Positions 5,920-6,668 of a stretch of DNA of 6,668 nt are shown here, piece by piece. The DNA is from Planctomycetota bacterium (GTDB lineage: Bacteria > Planctomycetota > UBA8742 > JACQVU01): NCBI GenBank assembly GCA_016209585.1, contig JACQVU010000377.1, positions 1-6,668 on the forward strand. The letters are read 5' to 3'. The position numbers and the translations under genes were made by a program. Within the stretch, counting starts at the first letter, position 1. Each line of letters opens with the position of its first letter. The notes beneath the pieces are model-generated. The model had not been told where the DNA came from. It did no database searches and worked only from the letters and a program-made list of their open reading frames with translations.

Positions 5920-5934
5920 CGCGGTCCCGGCCAA
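5906..5934 (-). promoter_or_regulatory. Sigma70-type promoter for the DRTGG-ilvC-hisN operon
   Basis: The coding strand has a -35 TTGGCC (complement of 5929-5934, 4 of 6 to consensus) and a -10 TATAAG (complement of 5906-5911, 5 of 6) with exactly 17 nt between them. The predicted start is near 5899, giving a leader of about 130 nt before the ATG at 5767. The promoter begins a few bases after the terminator of the upstream gene, as expected for a new transcription unit. Confidence 0.6.
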
Positions 5935-5938
5935 GGAG

Positions 5939-5965
5939 AAAAGGTCTCCGGCGCGCCGGCCGACC
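5939..5965 (-). terminator. Intrinsic terminator after the HATPase gene
   Basis: On the coding strand GGTC (5962-5965) and GACC (5943-5946) enclose the 12-bp palindrome CCGGCGCGCCGG (5948-5959), followed at once by TTTT (5939-5942) and then CTCCTT. The stem is GC-rich with a small internal mismatch. It lies about 40 nt past the HATPase stop. A second inverted repeat just before it (CGACCGC 5961-5967 with GCGGTCG 5980-5986) could compete for the same bases. Confidence 0.6.
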
Positions 5966-6006
5966 GCCGCCACGTCCCCGCGGTCGCCGGCTAACAGGTC
6001 AGATTG

Positions 6007-6477
6007 TCATTCCGGCGGGGCGGGCGGACGGGGGCTACACCGGCGCGAAAGAAAGAGGCCCGCGCCCCCGGCGAAGAAGCAAACCTGGTCCATCAGTTCC
6101 CGCATGAGCAGCAGGCCGCGGCCTCCTTCGCGGAAGAGATTCTCGCCGGCGGTGGGGTCAGCCACGTCGCCGGCGGGGAAGCCCTGGCCCTGGTCGCGGA
6201 CGATGACCCCCCAGCCGGTGTCGTCGCCGAAGACCTCCACGTGCACCGGTTTCGCCGGATCCTCGCGGTTACCGTGGCGGATGGCGTTCACCAGCGCTTC
6301 GTCGAGGCAGAGGCGAACGTGGCTCTCGTCGTCCGGCGTGCAGAGGTAGCGGTTGGCGATGACGGAAACGATCTCATCGAGAACGGCGTTCTTGGCGTGG
6401 AGGACGCTGGGAATCGCCCGGCGCCAGAAGACTTCGCCGAACGTATCGGGCGGTTGGGCGCGGATGTCGATGCGCAT
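6007..6477 (-). CDS. RsbW/SpoIIAB-like serine kinase-type ATPase (HATPase_c_2)
   Basis: This 156-residue stand-alone GHKL ATPase domain is of the anti-sigma-factor kinase type. Visible are the N box DEALVNAIRHGN (59-70, Asn64 expected to bind Mg), the G1 box VRDQGQGF (93-100) and the G2 box EGGRGLLLMRELMDQV (117-132). There is no histidine phosphoacceptor domain, sensor domain or membrane segment. Known relatives bind a sigma factor and phosphorylate a STAS anti-sigma antagonist on serine; others act in PP2C-based partner-switching. No sigma, STAS or PP2C gene is visible in the window, so the partner is unknown. The C-terminus ends with an unconserved Pro-rich tail (SRRCSPRPPAPPE). The ATG at 6477 follows a C-rich heptamer tract with no Shine-Dalgarno; the frame stays open upstream, but no better start is seen. 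A terminator follows it. Family membership is firm, biological role is not. Confidence 0.85.
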   Translation of the reverse strand: MRIDIRAQPPDTFGEVFWRRAIPSVLHAKNAVLDEIVSVIANRYLCTPDDESHVRLCLDEALVNAIRHGNREDPAKPVHVEVFGDDTGWGVIVRDQGQGFPAGDVADPTAGENLFREGGRGLLLMRELMDQVCFFAGGAGLFLSRRCSPRPPAPPE

Positions 6478-6478
6478 C

Positions 6479-6515
6479 GGGGCCAGGGGCGCGGGACGAG
6501 GGGCGAGGGGCGCGG
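6479..6515 (+). repeat. Five-unit heptanucleotide tandem tract before the HATPase gene
   Basis: The plus strand divides exactly into GGGGCCA, GGGGCGC, GGGACGA, GGGGCGA, GGGGCGC and a final GG. The consensus is about GGGGCGA. The tract fills most of the 47-nt gap between the stop of the preceding gene (6525) and the ATG at 6477. The G-rich strand here is opposite to the gene's coding strand, whereas at 3584-3618 it is the coding strand, so the repeat is not simply a ribosome-binding feature. Confidence 0.7.
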
Positions 6516-6524
6516 TCGGCCGGG

Positions 6525-6668
6525 TCAGCGTCCGGCATGGTCGATTTCGGCGTACCAGCGGGCGGCGTCAAGGCCGTGTTCGACGCCGAAGACCTGCGCC
6601 AGCGAGGCCGCCACCTCCCAGGCGTAGGCGCGGTTGGGCGAGCGCAGTTCGTCGATGAGGGCGCGGAC
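6525..6668 (-). CDS. Unrecognised protein, C-terminal fragment (47 codons)
   Basis: A frame open to the right edge of the window ends at TGA (complement of 6525-6527). Its C-terminus reads VRALIDELRSPNRAYAWEVA, then ASLAQVFGVEHGLDAARWYA and EIDHAGR. It looks helical and soluble, and its composition and third-position GC match the other genes. It lies 47 nt upstream of the HATPase gene on the same strand and is probably co-transcribed with it. I do not recognise the family from this piece, so it cannot be said whether it is a partner of the ATPase. Confidence 0.55.
   Translation of the reverse strand, partial: VRALIDELRSPNRAYAWEVAASLAQVFGVEHGLDAARWYAEIDHAGR

Noticed and set aside
5768..6006. 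T-box, leucine/histidine leader peptide or known riboswitch ahead of the ilvC-containing operon
   Set aside because: I found no T-box core motif, no run of Leu/Ile/Val/His codons in a short leader frame, and no recognisable riboswitch consensus.
6007..6080. Possible frameshift at the end of the HATPase gene, because of the Pro-rich tail
   Set aside because: The domain is complete through the G2 box and a final strand, and such proteins vary at the extreme C-terminus. No alternative frame continues a conserved ending.
4907..6349. 480-codon plus-strand open frame, longest in the window
   Set aside because: It is His/Val/Arg-rich antisense reading of the DRTGG gene and runs across the terminator, promoter and HATPase gene. 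No motif or start context supports it.
1..6668. CRISPR array, insertion sequence, tRNA or rRNA
   Set aside because: No regularly spaced direct repeats, transposase motifs, terminal inverted repeats or recognisable tRNA/rRNA segments were seen on either strand.

Overview
The window is a GC-rich stretch of bacterial chromosome, by eye about two thirds G+C with strongly GC-biased third codon positions. All convincing genes lie on the minus strand, so transcription runs from the high-coordinate end to the low-coordinate end. The content is mostly housekeeping: branched-chain amino-acid and histidine biosynthesis, tRNA thiolation, a DUF342/FapA-type protein, a BioD-like/DRTGG ATPase-fold protein and an RsbW-like ATPase. 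I see no mobile element, CRISPR array, rRNA or tRNA, and no obvious new defence or biosynthetic system. The gene mix fits an environmental bacterium of a high-GC lineage (Planctomycetota-like, deltaproteobacterial-like or a candidate phylum). I cannot assign the phylum from the sequence alone.

Layout in order of transcription. (1) The C-terminal end of an unrecognised gene (6525-6668) is followed, across a 47-nt tract of GGGGCGA-type heptamers, by a small stand-alone RsbW/SpoIIAB-like HATPase (6007-6477). That gene is followed by a likely intrinsic terminator (about 5939-5965). (2) Just past the terminator is the best promoter in the window (TTGGCC-N17-TATAAG, 5906-5934). A perfect 8-bp dyad brackets its -10 box. 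The predicted leader of about 130 nt holds two strong inverted repeats and a U6 tract and looks like an attenuator. It precedes a probable three-gene operon: BioD-like/DRTGG protein (4694-5767), ilvC ketol-acid reductoisomerase (3597-4628) and hisN histidinol-phosphatase (2805-3593). The ilvC stop and hisN start are 3 nt apart and sit inside a second heptamer tract. (3) A 144-nt gap with palindromes and a weak promoter candidate precedes a second tightly coupled pair: a DUF342/FapA-family protein (1251-2660) and a ThiI/MnmA-like tRNA thiouridylase with an NFACT-R-like C-terminal domain (192-1247), with 3 nt between stop and start. (4) After an 88-nt gap the window ends in the first 34 codons of an unrecognised protein (1-103).

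How the genes work together: IlvC and HisN belong to different amino-acid pathways but are apparently co-transcribed with the BioD-like/DRTGG protein. That family resembles the non-catalytic N-terminal part of phosphotransacetylase and may be a metabolic sensor. The most interesting material is non-coding: the operator/attenuator-like leader at 5768-5934, a repeated terminator arm offset by 100 bp, and two heptanucleotide tandem tracts that shape gene boundaries.
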